In this document: positions 36,054 to 45,635 of the stretch, in pieces
How positions within the stretch are numbered: the stretch's first letter is position 1
Layout of the letters: each line of letters opens with the position of its first letter
DNA from: an uncultured Lachnospiraceae bacterium
GTDB taxonomy: Bacteria > Bacillota > Clostridia > Lachnospirales > Lachnospiraceae
Length of the DNA: 64,000 bases
Assembly: GCA_934432595.1 (NCBI GenBank)
Contig: CAKRYR010000005.1
Span: 110,438-174,437 of the forward strand
Reading direction: 5' to 3'
Translations under genes and position numbers: made by a program
The notes under the pieces: model-generated
Told to the model about the DNA's origin: nothing
The model's database searches: none
What the model saw: the letters and a program-made list of their open reading frames with translations, nothing else

Positions 36054-37229
36054 ATGAATAAAGACCGTCGAATTACTATAATTTCAATTATGATATGGGC
36101 TATATGTGTTATAGCTCTTATTGGTTATTATAAAGTGATAAAACCAAATGGTGAAAAAAATGATACTAAACAGCAAGTAGAAGTTGCTACTACTGATGAT
36201 TCAAATAATCAAGCTTCAGATAATCAGTATGAAGAAAAAGCTAAAAGTATGCTAAGTCAGATGAATTTATCTGAAAAAGTTGGACAGATGTTTTTTGTAA
36301 GGTGTCCAGAGAAGAATGCAGCACAGGTTGTAGCAGACTACCATATAGGTGCATATATTTTGTTTGCACGAGATTTTGAAGAAAAAACAAAAGAACAAGT
36401 GAAAGATAATATAAAATCGTACCAAGATAAAGCTAAGATACCTTTGCTGATAGGTGTTGATGAAGAGGGTGGAACAGTTACAAGAATAAGTAGATTTACA
36501 GCCTTCCGCAGCAGTAGATTTAAATCGCCTCAGGAGTTATATAAAGAAGGTGGATTGGATGCTATTTCACAAGATACTACTGAAAAATGTCAGCTATTAA
36601 CGTCACTAGGGATTAATGTTAATTTTGCACCAGTATGTGATATAGCAACAGACACATCCGCATTTATATATGATAGAACATTAGGAGAAGATGTAAATGA
36701 AACATCAGAATATGTAAAACAAATGGTGTATCAAATGAAGTCTTCTAATGTAGGAAGTGTGTTAAAACATTTTCCTGGGTATGGAGATAATAAGGATACT
36801 CATGTTGGAACTTCTAGTGATAATAGAAGCATGGATGATTTTAGAAAGAAGGATTTTTTACCTTTTAAGGCTGGAATAGAAGCAGGGACCCAGTGTATAT
36901 TAGTGTCTCATAATGTTGTTAATGCTATGGATTCATCCAACCCTGCGTCTTTATCATCTAAAGTTCATGAGATTTTAAGGGATGAACTTGGATATAACGG
37001 AGTAATAATTACAGATGATTTGGTAATGGATGCTATTACTGGAGTTGAAAATGATTCAGAAGCAGCTGTTAAAGCGGTTCTTGCTGGTAATGATATGCTA
37101 ATTTCCTCTAATTATGATAAACAGATTACTGCTGTAATTAATGCAGTTAATGATGGAAGAATTTCTGAAGATATTATTAATAAGGCTGTTACTAGAATAC
37201 TTTGTTGGAAATTATCATTAGGATTATAA
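36054..37229 (+). CDS. nagZ: Beta-N-acetylhexosaminidase, GH3 family
   Basis: 391 residues: a membrane anchor (about 8-26), an Asn/Gln/Glu linker, then a GH3 TIM-barrel. Family motifs are the substrate-binding KHFPGYGD (K238, H239), the general-acid His-containing loop NKDTHVG (H250), and the nucleophile in ITDDLVMDAI (D321). It removes terminal GlcNAc from muropeptides outside the membrane, as in Gram-positive NagZ. ATG 36054 with GGAGG upstream is used rather than ATG 36039. Confidence 0.9.
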   Translation: MNKDRRITIISIMIWAICVIALIGYYKVIKPNGEKNDTKQQVEVATTDDSNNQASDNQYEEKAKSMLSQMNLSEKVGQMFFVRCPEKNAAQVVADYHIGAYILFARDFEEKTKEQVKDNIKSYQDKAKIPLLIGVDEEGGTVTRISRFTAFRSSRFKSPQELYKEGGLDAISQDTTEKCQLLTSLGINVNFAPVCDIATDTSAFIYDRTLGEDVNETSEYVKQMVYQMKSSNVGSVLKHFPGYGDNKDTHVGTSSDNRSMDDFRKKDFLPFKAGIEAGTQCILVSHNVVNAMDSSNPASLSSKVHEILRDELGYNGVIITDDLVMDAITGVENDSEAAVKAVLAGNDMLISSNYDKQITAVINAVNDGRISEDIINKAVTRILCWKLSLGL

Positions 37230-37284
37230 TTGCTTGTAGAAATATGTGTAAATATATTTTTATAATCGAATGGAGAAAAACATT

Positions 37285-38376
37285 ATGACAATAGATGAAA
37301 AGTATATGAAGAGGGCATTGGATTTGGCTAAAAAGGGTGAGGGTAGAACATCACCTAATCCAATGGTAGGATGTGTAATAGTTAAGGATGATCGAATAAT
37401 TGGTGAAGGATATCATGAAAAATATGGTGAGCTTCATGCAGAACGAAATGCTCTTAATAATTGCTCTGAATCAGCAGAAGGTGCTACTTTGTATGTCACA
37501 TTAGAACCTTGCTGCCATTACGGAAAGACTCCACCATGTACAGATGCTATTATTGAGAATAAAATAAAAAGAGTAGTAATAGGTACATTGGATACCAATC
37601 CGCTAGTTGGTGGAAAGGGTATGGAGCTTTTAATGCAGGCAGGTATAGAAGTTACGTTAGGAATATTAGAAGATGATTGTAAAAGTATAAATGAAATATT
37701 TTTTCATTATACATCAACAAATAGACCTTTTGTAGCTCTTAAGTACGCAATGACTTTAGATGGTAAAATTGCATGCTACACAGGTGATTCAATGTGGATT
37801 ACTAATGAAAAATCAAGACAGTTGGTCCATAAGTTGCGTAATAAGTATAGTGCAATTATGGTTGGTGTTAATACAATAATGCATGATGATCCAATGTTAA
37901 ATTGTAGAATAGAAGGTGGAGTAGATCCTATAAGGATTGTATGTGATAGTAACTTAAGAATTCCACTTGAATCTAAAATTGTAAAAACTGCTAAGGACAT
38001 AAGAACAATAGTTGCTTGTACAGTAAAGGAATCAAGTAAGATAGAATTATTAATGGATAATGGTGTAGAGATTATTGTTACATCAGGTAAGATAGTTGAT
38101 TTAGATGAAGTGCTTCGGTATTTAGCTGATAATAATATAGATAGTGTATTTGTTGAAGGTGGAGGAGTATTACATAGTTCATTTATAAGAAAGAGATTAG
38201 TAGATAGAGTTTATTCCTTTATTGCACCTAAGATAGTAGGTGGAGAAAGACCACTTTCACCTGTTGTAGGAAAAGGAATAAAGAAAATGCGTGATGCAAT
38301 TCAATTAGATGGTTATGAAATTATTAATATTGATGAGGATATTTTGATTACAGGAAAGGTTAAAAAGGATAAATAG
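37285..38376 (+). CDS. ribD: Riboflavin biosynthesis deaminase/reductase
   Basis: Bifunctional enzyme of riboflavin synthesis: deaminates the pyrimidine product of GTP cyclohydrolase II, then reduces its ribosyl side chain. 363 residues. The deaminase domain (1-145) has zinc ligands in LHAERNAL and EPCCHYGKTPPC; the reductase domain follows (LKYAMTLDGKIA, VEGGGVLHSSFI). ATG 37285 is preferred over 37270 because GGAG lies 9 bases before it. First gene of the rib cluster. Confidence 0.94.
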   Translation: MTIDEKYMKRALDLAKKGEGRTSPNPMVGCVIVKDDRIIGEGYHEKYGELHAERNALNNCSESAEGATLYVTLEPCCHYGKTPPCTDAIIENKIKRVVIGTLDTNPLVGGKGMELLMQAGIEVTLGILEDDCKSINEIFFHYTSTNRPFVALKYAMTLDGKIACYTGDSMWITNEKSRQLVHKLRNKYSAIMVGVNTIMHDDPMLNCRIEGGVDPIRIVCDSNLRIPLESKIVKTAKDIRTIVACTVKESSKIELLMDNGVEIIVTSGKIVDLDEVLRYLADNNIDSVFVEGGGVLHSSFIRKRLVDRVYSFIAPKIVGGERPLSPVVGKGIKKMRDAIQLDGYEIINIDEDILITGKVKKDK

Positions 38377-39024
38377 ATGTTTACGGGGATAGTTGAAGAA
38401 ATAGGTACTATAGAGGGTATTAGCATTAATGGAAGTTCTAATGTAATTCAAATTAGTGCTAATAAGGTATTAGAAGGAACAGTTATTGGTGATAGTATAG
38501 CAGTGAATGGAGTATGTCTTACAGTTACAGATATTAGTAATAATTCTTTTAATGCAGATATTATGCCAGAAACATTAAATAGGACATATATGAAGAATTT
38601 GCATAAAGGAGATAAGGTTAACTTAGAACGAGCTATGTTAGTAGGTAGTAGATTTGGCGGACATGTTGTTTCTGGACATATAGATGGTATTGGTAAAATA
38701 ACTGATATTGTTTCAAATGATAATGCAGTATGGTATACTATTGAAAGTTCTAGAGAAATACTGTATTATATTGTTGAAAAAGGTTCTGTAGCTTTAGATG
38801 GAATAAGTCTTACAGTTGCATATGTAGATGATAGATGTTTTAAAGTCTCTATAATACCACATACGAGAAGTCAGACTATCTTAGGTTATAAAAGGATTGG
38901 AGATTTTATTAATATTGAAAATGATATTTATGGAAAATATATCAATAAATTTTGGACTGAACAACAAAAAGTAGAGAAGAAGTCTAGTATTACGGAAGAA
39001 TTTCTTAGAGAAAATGGGTTTTGA
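38377..39024 (+). CDS. ribE: Riboflavin synthase, alpha subunit
   Basis: Dismutates two 6,7-dimethyl-8-ribityllumazines into riboflavin. 215 residues, two Lum-binding barrels: MFTGIVEEIGTI and the C-terminal repeat VVSGHIDGIGKI, with the conserved GVCLTV and GISLTV. Starts directly after the ribD stop codon, so it is translationally coupled. Confidence 0.95.
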   Translation: MFTGIVEEIGTIEGISINGSSNVIQISANKVLEGTVIGDSIAVNGVCLTVTDISNNSFNADIMPETLNRTYMKNLHKGDKVNLERAMLVGSRFGGHVVSGHIDGIGKITDIVSNDNAVWYTIESSREILYYIVEKGSVALDGISLTVAYVDDRCFKVSIIPHTRSQTILGYKRIGDFINIENDIYGKYINKFWTEQQKVEKKSSITEEFLRENGF

Positions 39025-39038
39025 AATGAGGTATAGTT

Positions 39039-40238
39039 ATGGAGAAGTTTAATACTATTGAAGAAGCGATAGAGGATATTAAAAATGGAAAAATTATTAT
39101 GATTATAGATGATCCTGATAGAGAAAATGAAGGCGATTTGGTATGTGCAAGTGAGTTTGCAACTGTTGAAAATGTTAACTTTATGGCTACTTATGGAAAA
39201 GGTCTTATTTGTATGCCTATGAGTAAAGCAATGACAAAAAAGCTTGGCTTAGAGCAAATGGTTGAAAATAATACTGATAATCACGGAACAGCATTTACGG
39301 TATCTATTGATCATGTTAACACTACAACAGGAATATCAGCTGTTGAAAGGTCTATGACGGCTATGGCAACAGTAGCAGATGGTGTTAAGCCTGAGGATTT
39401 TAGAAGACCTGGTCATATGTTCCCTCTAGAAGCAAGAGAGGGAGGAGTATTAAAGAGAACTGGTCATACAGAGGCTACAGTAGATATTGTTAGACTTGCA
39501 GGTTTAAAGGAATCTGGTCTTTGTTGTGAAATTATGCGTGAAGATGGTACTATGATGAGAACTACTGAGTTAATAGAATTTGCACATAAATTTGGTTTAA
39601 AAATAATTACAGTAGCAGATTTAATTGCATATAGGCTAGAGAGAGATTCTTTGGTTAGTAGAGAAGCAAATGCTAAATTTCCAACTAAGTATGGAGATTT
39701 TAGAATTATTGGATATGTTAATAAGCTAAATGGTGAACATCATGTTGCTATTGTTAAGGGTGATGTTTCAAATGGAGAACCAGTGCTATGTCGTGTTCAT
39801 TCAGAATGTTTAACCGGTGATGCTCTTGGCTCAAGACGTTGTGATTGCGGAGAACAATATGCAGCAGCTATGGAAGCTATTGAAAAAGAGGGCCGTGGTG
39901 TACTAGTATATATGAGACAAGAAGGAAGAGGAATAGGACTTATTAATAAATTAAAAGCTTACGAACTTCAAGAACAAGGATTTGATACTGTAGAAGCAAA
40001 CGTAAAATTAGGATTTGCACCTGATTTAAGAGATTATGGAATAGGAGCACAGATTTTACATGATTTAGGTGTAAGTAAGTTGCGTTTATTAACTAATAAT
40101 CCAACTAAGATAAGTGGTTTATCTGGTTATGGAATTGAAATAGTTGAAAGAGTTCCTATACAGATAAAGGCTAATAAAGATGATATATTTTATTTAAAGA
40201 CAAAACAAAATAAGATGAATCATATGACAGATTATTAA
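39039..40238 (+). CDS. ribBA: Bifunctional DHBP synthase / GTP cyclohydrolase II
   Basis: 399 residues. N-terminal 3,4-dihydroxy-2-butanone-4-phosphate synthase (DDPDRENEGDL metal site, RRPGHMFPL) and C-terminal GTP cyclohydrolase II (RVHSECLTGDALGSRRCDCG zinc site, RQEGRGIGL). It supplies both precursors of the lumazine. It lies 14 bases after ribE in the same operon. Confidence 0.96.
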   Translation: MEKFNTIEEAIEDIKNGKIIMIIDDPDRENEGDLVCASEFATVENVNFMATYGKGLICMPMSKAMTKKLGLEQMVENNTDNHGTAFTVSIDHVNTTTGISAVERSMTAMATVADGVKPEDFRRPGHMFPLEAREGGVLKRTGHTEATVDIVRLAGLKESGLCCEIMREDGTMMRTTELIEFAHKFGLKIITVADLIAYRLERDSLVSREANAKFPTKYGDFRIIGYVNKLNGEHHVAIVKGDVSNGEPVLCRVHSECLTGDALGSRRCDCGEQYAAAMEAIEKEGRGVLVYMRQEGRGIGLINKLKAYELQEQGFDTVEANVKLGFAPDLRDYGIGAQILHDLGVSKLRLLTNNPTKISGLSGYGIEIVERVPIQIKANKDDIFYLKTKQNKMNHMTDY

Positions 40239-40340
40239 TAGAAGAATTATGTTTTTGGATGATTGAAAAATAAGAGTAAGGAAATATTTGTTGATTTACT
40301 ATAATATTTATAAAAATAGATTTAAATATGGAGGATGTAC

Positions 40341-40802
40341 ATGAGAAAATTAGAAGGAAAAGTAGTAGGACAGGGAATAAAGATTGGTATAGTTGCAGCA
40401 AGATTTAATGAATTTATTGTATCTAAGCTAGTAGGCGGAGCACAAGATGCGCTTATTAGACATGGTGTTGAAGATGATGATATTACTTTAGCTTGGGTAC
40501 CAGGCGCATTTGAAATACCTATGATTGCTAATAAAATGGCTACTTCAGGTAAATATGATGCTGTTATATGCCTTGGAGCTGTAATAAAAGGCTCAACTAG
40601 TCATTATGATTATGTTTGTGCAGAAGTATCTAAGGGTATTGCTCAAGTTGGTTTGAATACGTCAGTTCCAACAATTTTTGGAGTACTTACAACAGATAAT
40701 ATTGAACAAGCTATTGAAAGAGCTGGAACAAAATCTGGAAATAAAGGTTATGATGCTGCATGTACAGCAATTGAGATGGTAAATTTAATTAAGAATATGT
40801 AG
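40341..40802 (+). CDS. ribH: 6,7-dimethyl-8-ribityllumazine synthase
   Basis: 153 residues forming the icosahedral or pentameric lumazine synthase. AARFNEFI, VPGAFEIP, CLGAVIKGSTSHYDYV (catalytic His) and FGVLTTDNIEQA are all present. ATG 40341 with GGAGG 6 bases upstream is preferred over ATG 40335. Last gene of the rib cluster, followed by a strong terminator. Confidence 0.96.
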   Translation: MRKLEGKVVGQGIKIGIVAARFNEFIVSKLVGGAQDALIRHGVEDDDITLAWVPGAFEIPMIANKMATSGKYDAVICLGAVIKGSTSHYDYVCAEVSKGIAQVGLNTSVPTIFGVLTTDNIEQAIERAGTKSGNKGYDAACTAIEMVNLIKNM

Positions 40803-40812
40803 TTTGATCCAT

Positions 40813-40857
40813 AAAGAAAGAGACGCTTACAAATAACTGTATGCGTCTCTTTCTTTT
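40813..40857 (+). terminator. Terminator of the riboflavin operon
   Basis: AAAGAAAGAGACGC and GCGTCTCTTTCTTT pair over 14 bp with a T-rich right flank. Confidence 0.85.
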
Positions 40858-40891
40858 GTTACAAAATTATATCGGAATAAATGAAATTTAC

Positions 40892-40920
40892 TTTACATAA
40901 AATGGAAAATTTTGTATAAT
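40892..40920 (+). promoter_or_regulatory. Promoter for the GDSL hydrolase gene
   Basis: TTTACA (40892-40897), 17 bases, TATAAT (40915-40920). Confidence 0.7.
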
Positions 40921-40995
40921 GATATAGTGAAATGGGTTATACATAAATTTACTTAATGTATAAAGTTTTTTAATTGGTTAGTGGAGGAATATTAA

Positions 40996-41856
40996 ATGAA
41001 AACAAAAAAAGCTTGGTTAAGAGCAAATGGGACATATGTAGTTGTAGGAGTCTTATGGCTAATTACCTTTGTTATTACAGGGTTAGTATATTATTCATGT
41101 GTTTTTGGAAAAAGTAGTGGTAAAATTATTGCAAATGCTGAAAATACAGAAAAGATTGAAGTGGTTCAACCCGTCGATGTTATGTTTGAAAAGAAACTAA
41201 TTGGATTTGGCGATTCCATTATGTATGGAAAAGGAACAGATGGATATACTGTAGCTCAACAGATTGGTGATAAACATAGCATGACAGTATATGATTATTC
41301 TATGAGTGGAGCAACTATTACCTGTTATGATAGGAAATCTAAAAAGGCTAGATTAAATATACTAGAACAGATAAAAGAAGCTATAGCAGAGGTTGATTAT
41401 ACAGATTACATAATTATGAATGGTGGGACTAATGATATTAATGTAAAGTACCATAATAAAATTGGAACAATTACTGAGGATTTTGATTCTTCTAGGGATG
41501 TGACAACGTATTGTGGAGCTCTTGAAGAATGTTTTGCACAACTTAAGAATGCATATCCTAATGCTGTTATTGTATATATTCGTTGTCATAATATGAAGAG
41601 AAGAAGTTATGAAAAACAATTAATATATGGTGAAGAATCTAAGAAGGTTTGTCAAAAGTGGGGGATTGAATGTGCGGATGTTTTTTCTGACACAGAGTAT
41701 AATACTTTTCTTGAAAAGTATCGTCAATATACAGCATCAACAGAAAAATATCCAGATGGAGATTATGTACACCCAACAAAAGAAGGGTATGAATTATTTT
41801 ATTTTCCTATAATAGAAAAAGCTATAGAGAATGCAATTATGCAAAGAAGTAATTAA
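40996..41856 (+). CDS. Membrane-anchored SGNH/GDSL hydrolase
   Basis: 286 residues with one N-terminal helix (about 15-38) and an extracytoplasmic SGNH esterase domain. Block I is GFGDSI (S74), block II has the Gly in SMSGAT, block III is GGTNDI, and block V is D256-YV-H259. It probably deacylates a cell-wall or capsular glycan. It lies 57 bases upstream of a CHAP amidase in the same direction. Confidence 0.87.
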   Translation: MKTKKAWLRANGTYVVVGVLWLITFVITGLVYYSCVFGKSSGKIIANAENTEKIEVVQPVDVMFEKKLIGFGDSIMYGKGTDGYTVAQQIGDKHSMTVYDYSMSGATITCYDRKSKKARLNILEQIKEAIAEVDYTDYIIMNGGTNDINVKYHNKIGTITEDFDSSRDVTTYCGALEECFAQLKNAYPNAVIVYIRCHNMKRRSYEKQLIYGEESKKVCQKWGIECADVFSDTEYNTFLEKYRQYTASTEKYPDGDYVHPTKEGYELFYFPIIEKAIENAIMQRSN

Positions 41857-41913
41857 ATAGGAGTGCAATGGGGTAGATAATAGAAAGGATAGTTTTGAAA
41901 GGAGAAATGTAAG

Positions 41914-43554
41914 ATGAACAAAAGAAAATTATTTATAGTAGTTTTATCATTTGTTTTAATTTTAATGGGATTATTTGAATTTATACCAGGTAATGTTGCT
42001 GATGTTAAAGCATATAGTTCAGAAAAAACTTTGCCACCTTTAACAGGTAATATGAAGATGGATATTATAGCAATTGCTAAGTCACAGGTGGGATATACAG
42101 AGGATGAGACAGGAACAGTATATGGAGCTTGGTATACAAAACAAACAAATAGCTCATATGATTTTACAACAGCACCTTGGTGTGCAATGTTTATTTCATG
42201 GTGTGCTAACAAAGCAGGGATAGGTAGCAATATAATCCCTACTACGTCTTTATCAAAATATAGTGCAAGTGTATTTAAAAATAATGGTCTATGGAAGAAT
42301 CCAACAGGATATACACCTCAAGAAGGTGATTTGATATATTTTGTATATGGGGATAGTGACGAGATAAATCATATGGGACTTGTAATTGAAGTAAATGATA
42401 AAAAGGTAACTGTTTGTGAAGGAAATAAGATATCTTTAAATGGTGGTGTTGGAATAAGTAAATATTTACTGGATAATCTTAGTATAAAAGGATATGCTTC
42501 ACCAAAATATAAAAATAGTACAAATTCTAGTGCTTCACCAAGTACATCAGTGAAACCGTCAGCTACGGTAAAACCAAGTCCATCAGTAAAGCCATCAGCT
42601 ACGGTAAAACCAAGTGCGTCAGTAAAACCATCGGCTACGGCAACTCCGAGACCAACAGTAAAACCTTCTGCTACAGCAAAACCAAGTGAAGGTGCAACAG
42701 AATCTTCGGTGTTAGTTTATGCAGAACCTACAAGAGTTTTAAAAGTAGGATATAAGGGAAATGATGTTATTTGGCTTCAATATTGTTTAAATAAATTAGG
42801 AAACTATAATTTGAAGATAGATGGAGTTATGGGTGCAAATACAATAAATGCAGTTAAAAAAGTTCAAGCTAATCTTAAATTGGCAGTAGATGGCGTGGTT
42901 GGAAGTGCAACTGTGAAAGCCATAAAAGTAAAATTAGGATTGCCTACAAAATATGTATTGATAAATAAAAGCACTAATTCAGTTATTTTGCTAGGAAAAA
43001 CATTAGAACTTAAGGCAACTCAATATAAATATAATCGAATTAAATTGAGATGGAAAAAGGTAAGTAAAGCTAGCGGATATGTAGTTTATAGATACAATCC
43101 TATTACAAAAAAATATGGTAAATATAAGGTTGTAACTAGTAATGTATTCATTGATAATAAGTTGACACCTAATACTACATATGCTTATAAGGTAGCTGCT
43201 TATAAAAAAATAGATAAAGCTTATTGTTATGGTATGTATTCTTCTGCCGTAAAATGTGTTGCAAGACCGGTACAAGTTGTTGCAAAAGTTAAGGTAGAAG
43301 GTAGTAGAAGTATTAGATTATATTGGACAAGACAAAGTGATGTAACAGGCTATGAAGTTTATAGAAGTACTTCAGCATCAGGTAAATATTCATTAAGAAA
43401 AGATATAACTGTCAATACTAGAACATATTTTATAAATACAGGTTTGAATATTAACGAGAAATATTATTATAAAGTACGTTCTTATAAGAAAATTAATGGG
43501 AAAAAGGTATATGGTGCCTTTTCAAAGGTTCGCTATATAAAAGTTGTGAAGTAG
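41914..43554 (+). CDS. Secreted CHAP amidase with peptidoglycan-binding and fibronectin III domains
   Basis: 546 residues: signal peptide (about 1-33), CHAP domain (about 45-200; C90 in APWCAMF, H153 in NHMGLVIE), a tandem VKPSA(T/S)-type linker (about 208-262), a PG_binding_1 domain (about 272-345; GVMGANTINAVKKVQ), and two fibronectin type III-like domains (about 365-455 and 456-546). It cleaves peptidoglycan amide or peptide bonds. The linker is encoded by 15-base repeats (42549-42690) and is likely length-variable. Confidence 0.9.
   Translation: MNKRKLFIVVLSFVLILMGLFEFIPGNVADVKAYSSEKTLPPLTGNMKMDIIAIAKSQVGYTEDETGTVYGAWYTKQTNSSYDFTTAPWCAMFISWCANKAGIGSNIIPTTSLSKYSASVFKNNGLWKNPTGYTPQEGDLIYFVYGDSDEINHMGLVIEVNDKKVTVCEGNKISLNGGVGISKYLLDNLSIKGYASPKYKNSTNSSASPSTSVKPSATVKPSPSVKPSATVKPSASVKPSATATPRPTVKPSATAKPSEGATESSVLVYAEPTRVLKVGYKGNDVIWLQYCLNKLGNYNLKIDGVMGANTINAVKKVQANLKLAVDGVVGSATVKAIKVKLGLPTKYVLINKSTNSVILLGKTLELKATQYKYNRIKLRWKKVSKASGYVVYRYNPITKKYGKYKVVTSNVFIDNKLTPNTTYAYKVAAYKKIDKAYCYGMYSSAVKCVARPVQVVAKVKVEGSRSIRLYWTRQSDVTGYEVYRSTSASGKYSLRKDITVNTRTYFINTGLNINEKYYYKVRSYKKINGKKVYGAFSKVRYIKVVK
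42549..42690 (+). repeat. 15-base tandem repeats coding VKPSA(T/S)
   Basis: About nine imperfect units of the type GTAAAACCATCAGCT encode a Pro/Ser/Lys linker inside the CHAP amidase. Such repeats can expand or contract by slippage. Confidence 0.75.
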
Positions 43555-43583
43555 ATGCGACTCTTTGTTCTTGAGTGTTAAAT

Positions 43584-43626
43584 AAAAAAGAAGTGATTGA
43601 AATTATAAATCCAATCACTTCTTTTT
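43584..43626. terminator. Bidirectional terminator
   Basis: AAAAAGAAGTGATTG and CAATCACTTCTTTTT form a 15-bp stem between the amidase and the converging hemolysin III gene. Confidence 0.85.
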
Positions 43627-43674
43627 CATTAACATTTAATTTGTATAGTAAATTTTTGATATATTTGTTAATAA

Positions 43675-44346
43675 CTAAATCACATAATAATATATAAAGA
43701 AGAAATGTAGTATACTACCTTCTAAAACAAATAAATGCCATATAAAGTGCATAAATTTCTTTTTTGATTTATAAAATATAACGCCCAAAGTATATGATAT
43801 ACCTCCAAGTAGTAATAAAAGAATTCCAATAATATTTACTCTTGTTATTATAGGTTTGAAGGTAAATATAACAAGCCATCCCATAAGTAAATAAAGAACA
43901 ACTGATGCTTTATGCCATTTTTTTAAATCTATTGAATTAAATACAATTCCGAGTACAGATAAAACACCTATTATTCCAAAAACTACCCAGCCCAGTGCAT
44001 TTCTAAATAGTGATAAGCAAACTGGGATATATGTTCCCCATATTAGTAAAAATATAGAACAGTGATCGAATACTTGAAATACCCTTTTCCCAGCATTTTG
44101 TGCTAGGGAGTGATAGATACAAGAAAATAGGTATAGTATTATAAGGCTTGATCCAAATAATGAACTACTTACAATATCTATTGCACTTCCCTTAGTTGAT
44201 GCTTTAATAATTAATAAAACAGTACCTGCAATTGCTAGACCTGCACCTACACCATGAGATACAGCATTGGCTATTTCCTCTCCTAGAGATTGGTCATTTG
44301 TTTTCTTATTTTGCATTATTTCCCCTACTTGTAAAGTGTTTTCCAT
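43675..44346 (-). CDS. Hemolysin III family (YqfA/PAQR-like) membrane protein
   Basis: 223 residues, seven hydrophobic helices. The family's metal-site residues are present in HGVGAGLAIAG, CIYHSL, FDHCSIFLLIWGTY and WHLFVLEGSILHF. The family is linked to membrane-lipid homeostasis in bacteria; haemolytic activity is rarely shown. AGGAGG precedes the ATG. A 12-bp palindrome lies in its promoter region (44367-44397). Confidence 0.9.
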   Translation of the reverse strand: MENTLQVGEIMQNKKTNDQSLGEEIANAVSHGVGAGLAIAGTVLLIIKASTKGSAIDIVSSSLFGSSLIILYLFSCIYHSLAQNAGKRVFQVFDHCSIFLLIWGTYIPVCLSLFRNALGWVVFGIIGVLSVLGIVFNSIDLKKWHKASVVLYLLMGWLVIFTFKPIITRVNIIGILLLLLGGISYTLGVIFYKSKKKFMHFIWHLFVLEGSILHFFFIYYYVI

Positions 44347-44366
44347 AATAACGACCTCCTGAATAT

Positions 44367-44397
44367 TATCAAAAACTATTTAATGTAGTTTTTGATA
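44367..44397 (-). promoter_or_regulatory. 12-bp palindromic operator or 5'-UTR hairpin
   Basis: TATCAAAAACTA (44367-44378) and TAGTTTTTGATA (44386-44397), perfect arms with a 7-base loop, lie directly downstream of the -10 box of the hemolysin III promoter. Confidence 0.6.
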
Positions 44398-44399
44398 CT

Positions 44400-44428
44400 A
44401 TATTAACATATAATATAAAAAATGGCAA
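44400..44428 (-). promoter_or_regulatory. Promoter for the hemolysin III gene
   Basis: Minus strand TTGCCA (44428-44423), 17 bases, TAATAT (44405-44400). Confidence 0.6.
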
Positions 44429-44453
44429 GACTTTTTGAAAAAAATTATTTACT

Positions 44454-44486
44454 AAGTAACAGTTTAGCCATCGGCTGAACTGTTAC
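44454..44486. repeat. GTTCAGCC palindrome, intact copy 2
   Basis: AGTAACAGTTTAGCC-ATC-GGCTGAACTGTTACT, 15 bp with one G-U and the same ATC loop as copy 1 (35894-35922). Confidence 0.75.
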
Positions 44487-44566
44487 TTTACTAAAATTGG
44501 TAAATGTGATATTATAGAATGAAAGCTGTTATGGGAATATTTAGAAAGAGGAATAAATAATAGATT

Positions 44567-45556
44567 ATGAATAAGATATCATTAGTGAAAAAAATATATA
44601 TGGTGTTGGTTTTAATATTTATAGGAGTAGGATGTTTAGCATGTTCTTCATCCACTGCTAGTTTTAATTATGAATCAGCACAGATGCAGTTTAATAAAGG
44701 TAATTATGAGGAAGCAAAAAAATATATTGATAAGGCAGTTAAGGCTAAAAAGAATAAAGCAGAATATTTGATTTTAGCTGGTCATATTTATTCTCAATTA
44801 GATGATATGGATAAAGCATTAGAATTGTTTGATAGTGCTATTATTGAAAGTGATAAAGTGGTAGATTTAGAAAATAATAAAGATGCATATAGAGGAAAAG
44901 GAATAGTTTATTTTGAAAAACAAAAGTATGATAAGGCTATTAATGAATTTGATACGGCATTAAATATAGATGCGAATGTATCATTAGATAAGGATATTTT
45001 GAAGTACAAGATAGATGCATTGAATATGAATAAAGAATATAAAGATGCTATTAAGTTAGGGAATATATATATGGAGAATTTTGGAGAGGATAATTATATA
45101 TATATTTTACAGGGACAAGGTTATGCCAATTTAGATGATGAAAAAAATATGAAAAAGAAAATAGATAAGGCTATTAGTAATGGTGAAGTTGATGGGTATT
45201 ATCATTTGGCAAAATGTTACTTTCAACTAAAAAAGTACAAAGAAGCTATAGATAATTATGAGATATTTATAGATAAAAATAGTCAAATTAATAAAGAACC
45301 TATTTATTTAGGAATGATTAATTGCTTAATTAATTCTAAAGAATATGACAAGGCTTTATCTATTGCAAGGGATAATTCAAAATCAAATAATAAGGAGTAT
45401 TCTAAGGTTTTTAAAAAGAATGTTGTAGGAATACTTGAAAAACAAGGTAATTTTGATGATGCTTATGTAGAGGCTAAGGAATATTTAGCAGAATATACAG
45501 ATGATAAAGAGATGGAAAAAGAGGTTAGCTTTCTAGAAACCAGGATTATAAAGTAA
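44567..45556 (+). CDS. TPR-repeat lipoprotein-like protein
   Basis: 329 residues. A hydrophobic N-terminus (about 8-26) ends in GVGCLACSS, so lipid attachment to a Cys is likely although the lipobox is not canonical. The rest is seven or so tetratricopeptide repeats (AQMQFNKGNYEEAKKYIDKA; YFEKQKYDKAINEFDTAL; YFQLKKYKEAIDNYEIF). It is a protein-interaction scaffold on the outer face of the membrane; partner unknown. It lies 79 bases upstream of hflX. Confidence 0.85.
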   Translation: MNKISLVKKIYMVLVLIFIGVGCLACSSSTASFNYESAQMQFNKGNYEEAKKYIDKAVKAKKNKAEYLILAGHIYSQLDDMDKALELFDSAIIESDKVVDLENNKDAYRGKGIVYFEKQKYDKAINEFDTALNIDANVSLDKDILKYKIDALNMNKEYKDAIKLGNIYMENFGEDNYIYILQGQGYANLDDEKNMKKKIDKAISNGEVDGYYHLAKCYFQLKKYKEAIDNYEIFIDKNSQINKEPIYLGMINCLINSKEYDKALSIARDNSKSNNKEYSKVFKKNVVGILEKQGNFDDAYVEAKEYLAEYTDDKEMEKEVSFLETRIIK

Positions 45557-45635
45557 AAAAAATATTTGAGGATAGATGCAAGTTGAATATTTGCATAGCT
45601 CCTTTCGCAAAAAGGTGCTTAGAAATGAGGTTAAT

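Noticed and set aside
42549..42690. Tandem repeats as a mobile or regulatory element
   Set aside because: They are in frame and encode a Pro/Ser/Lys linker of the CHAP amidase, a normal surface-protein feature.
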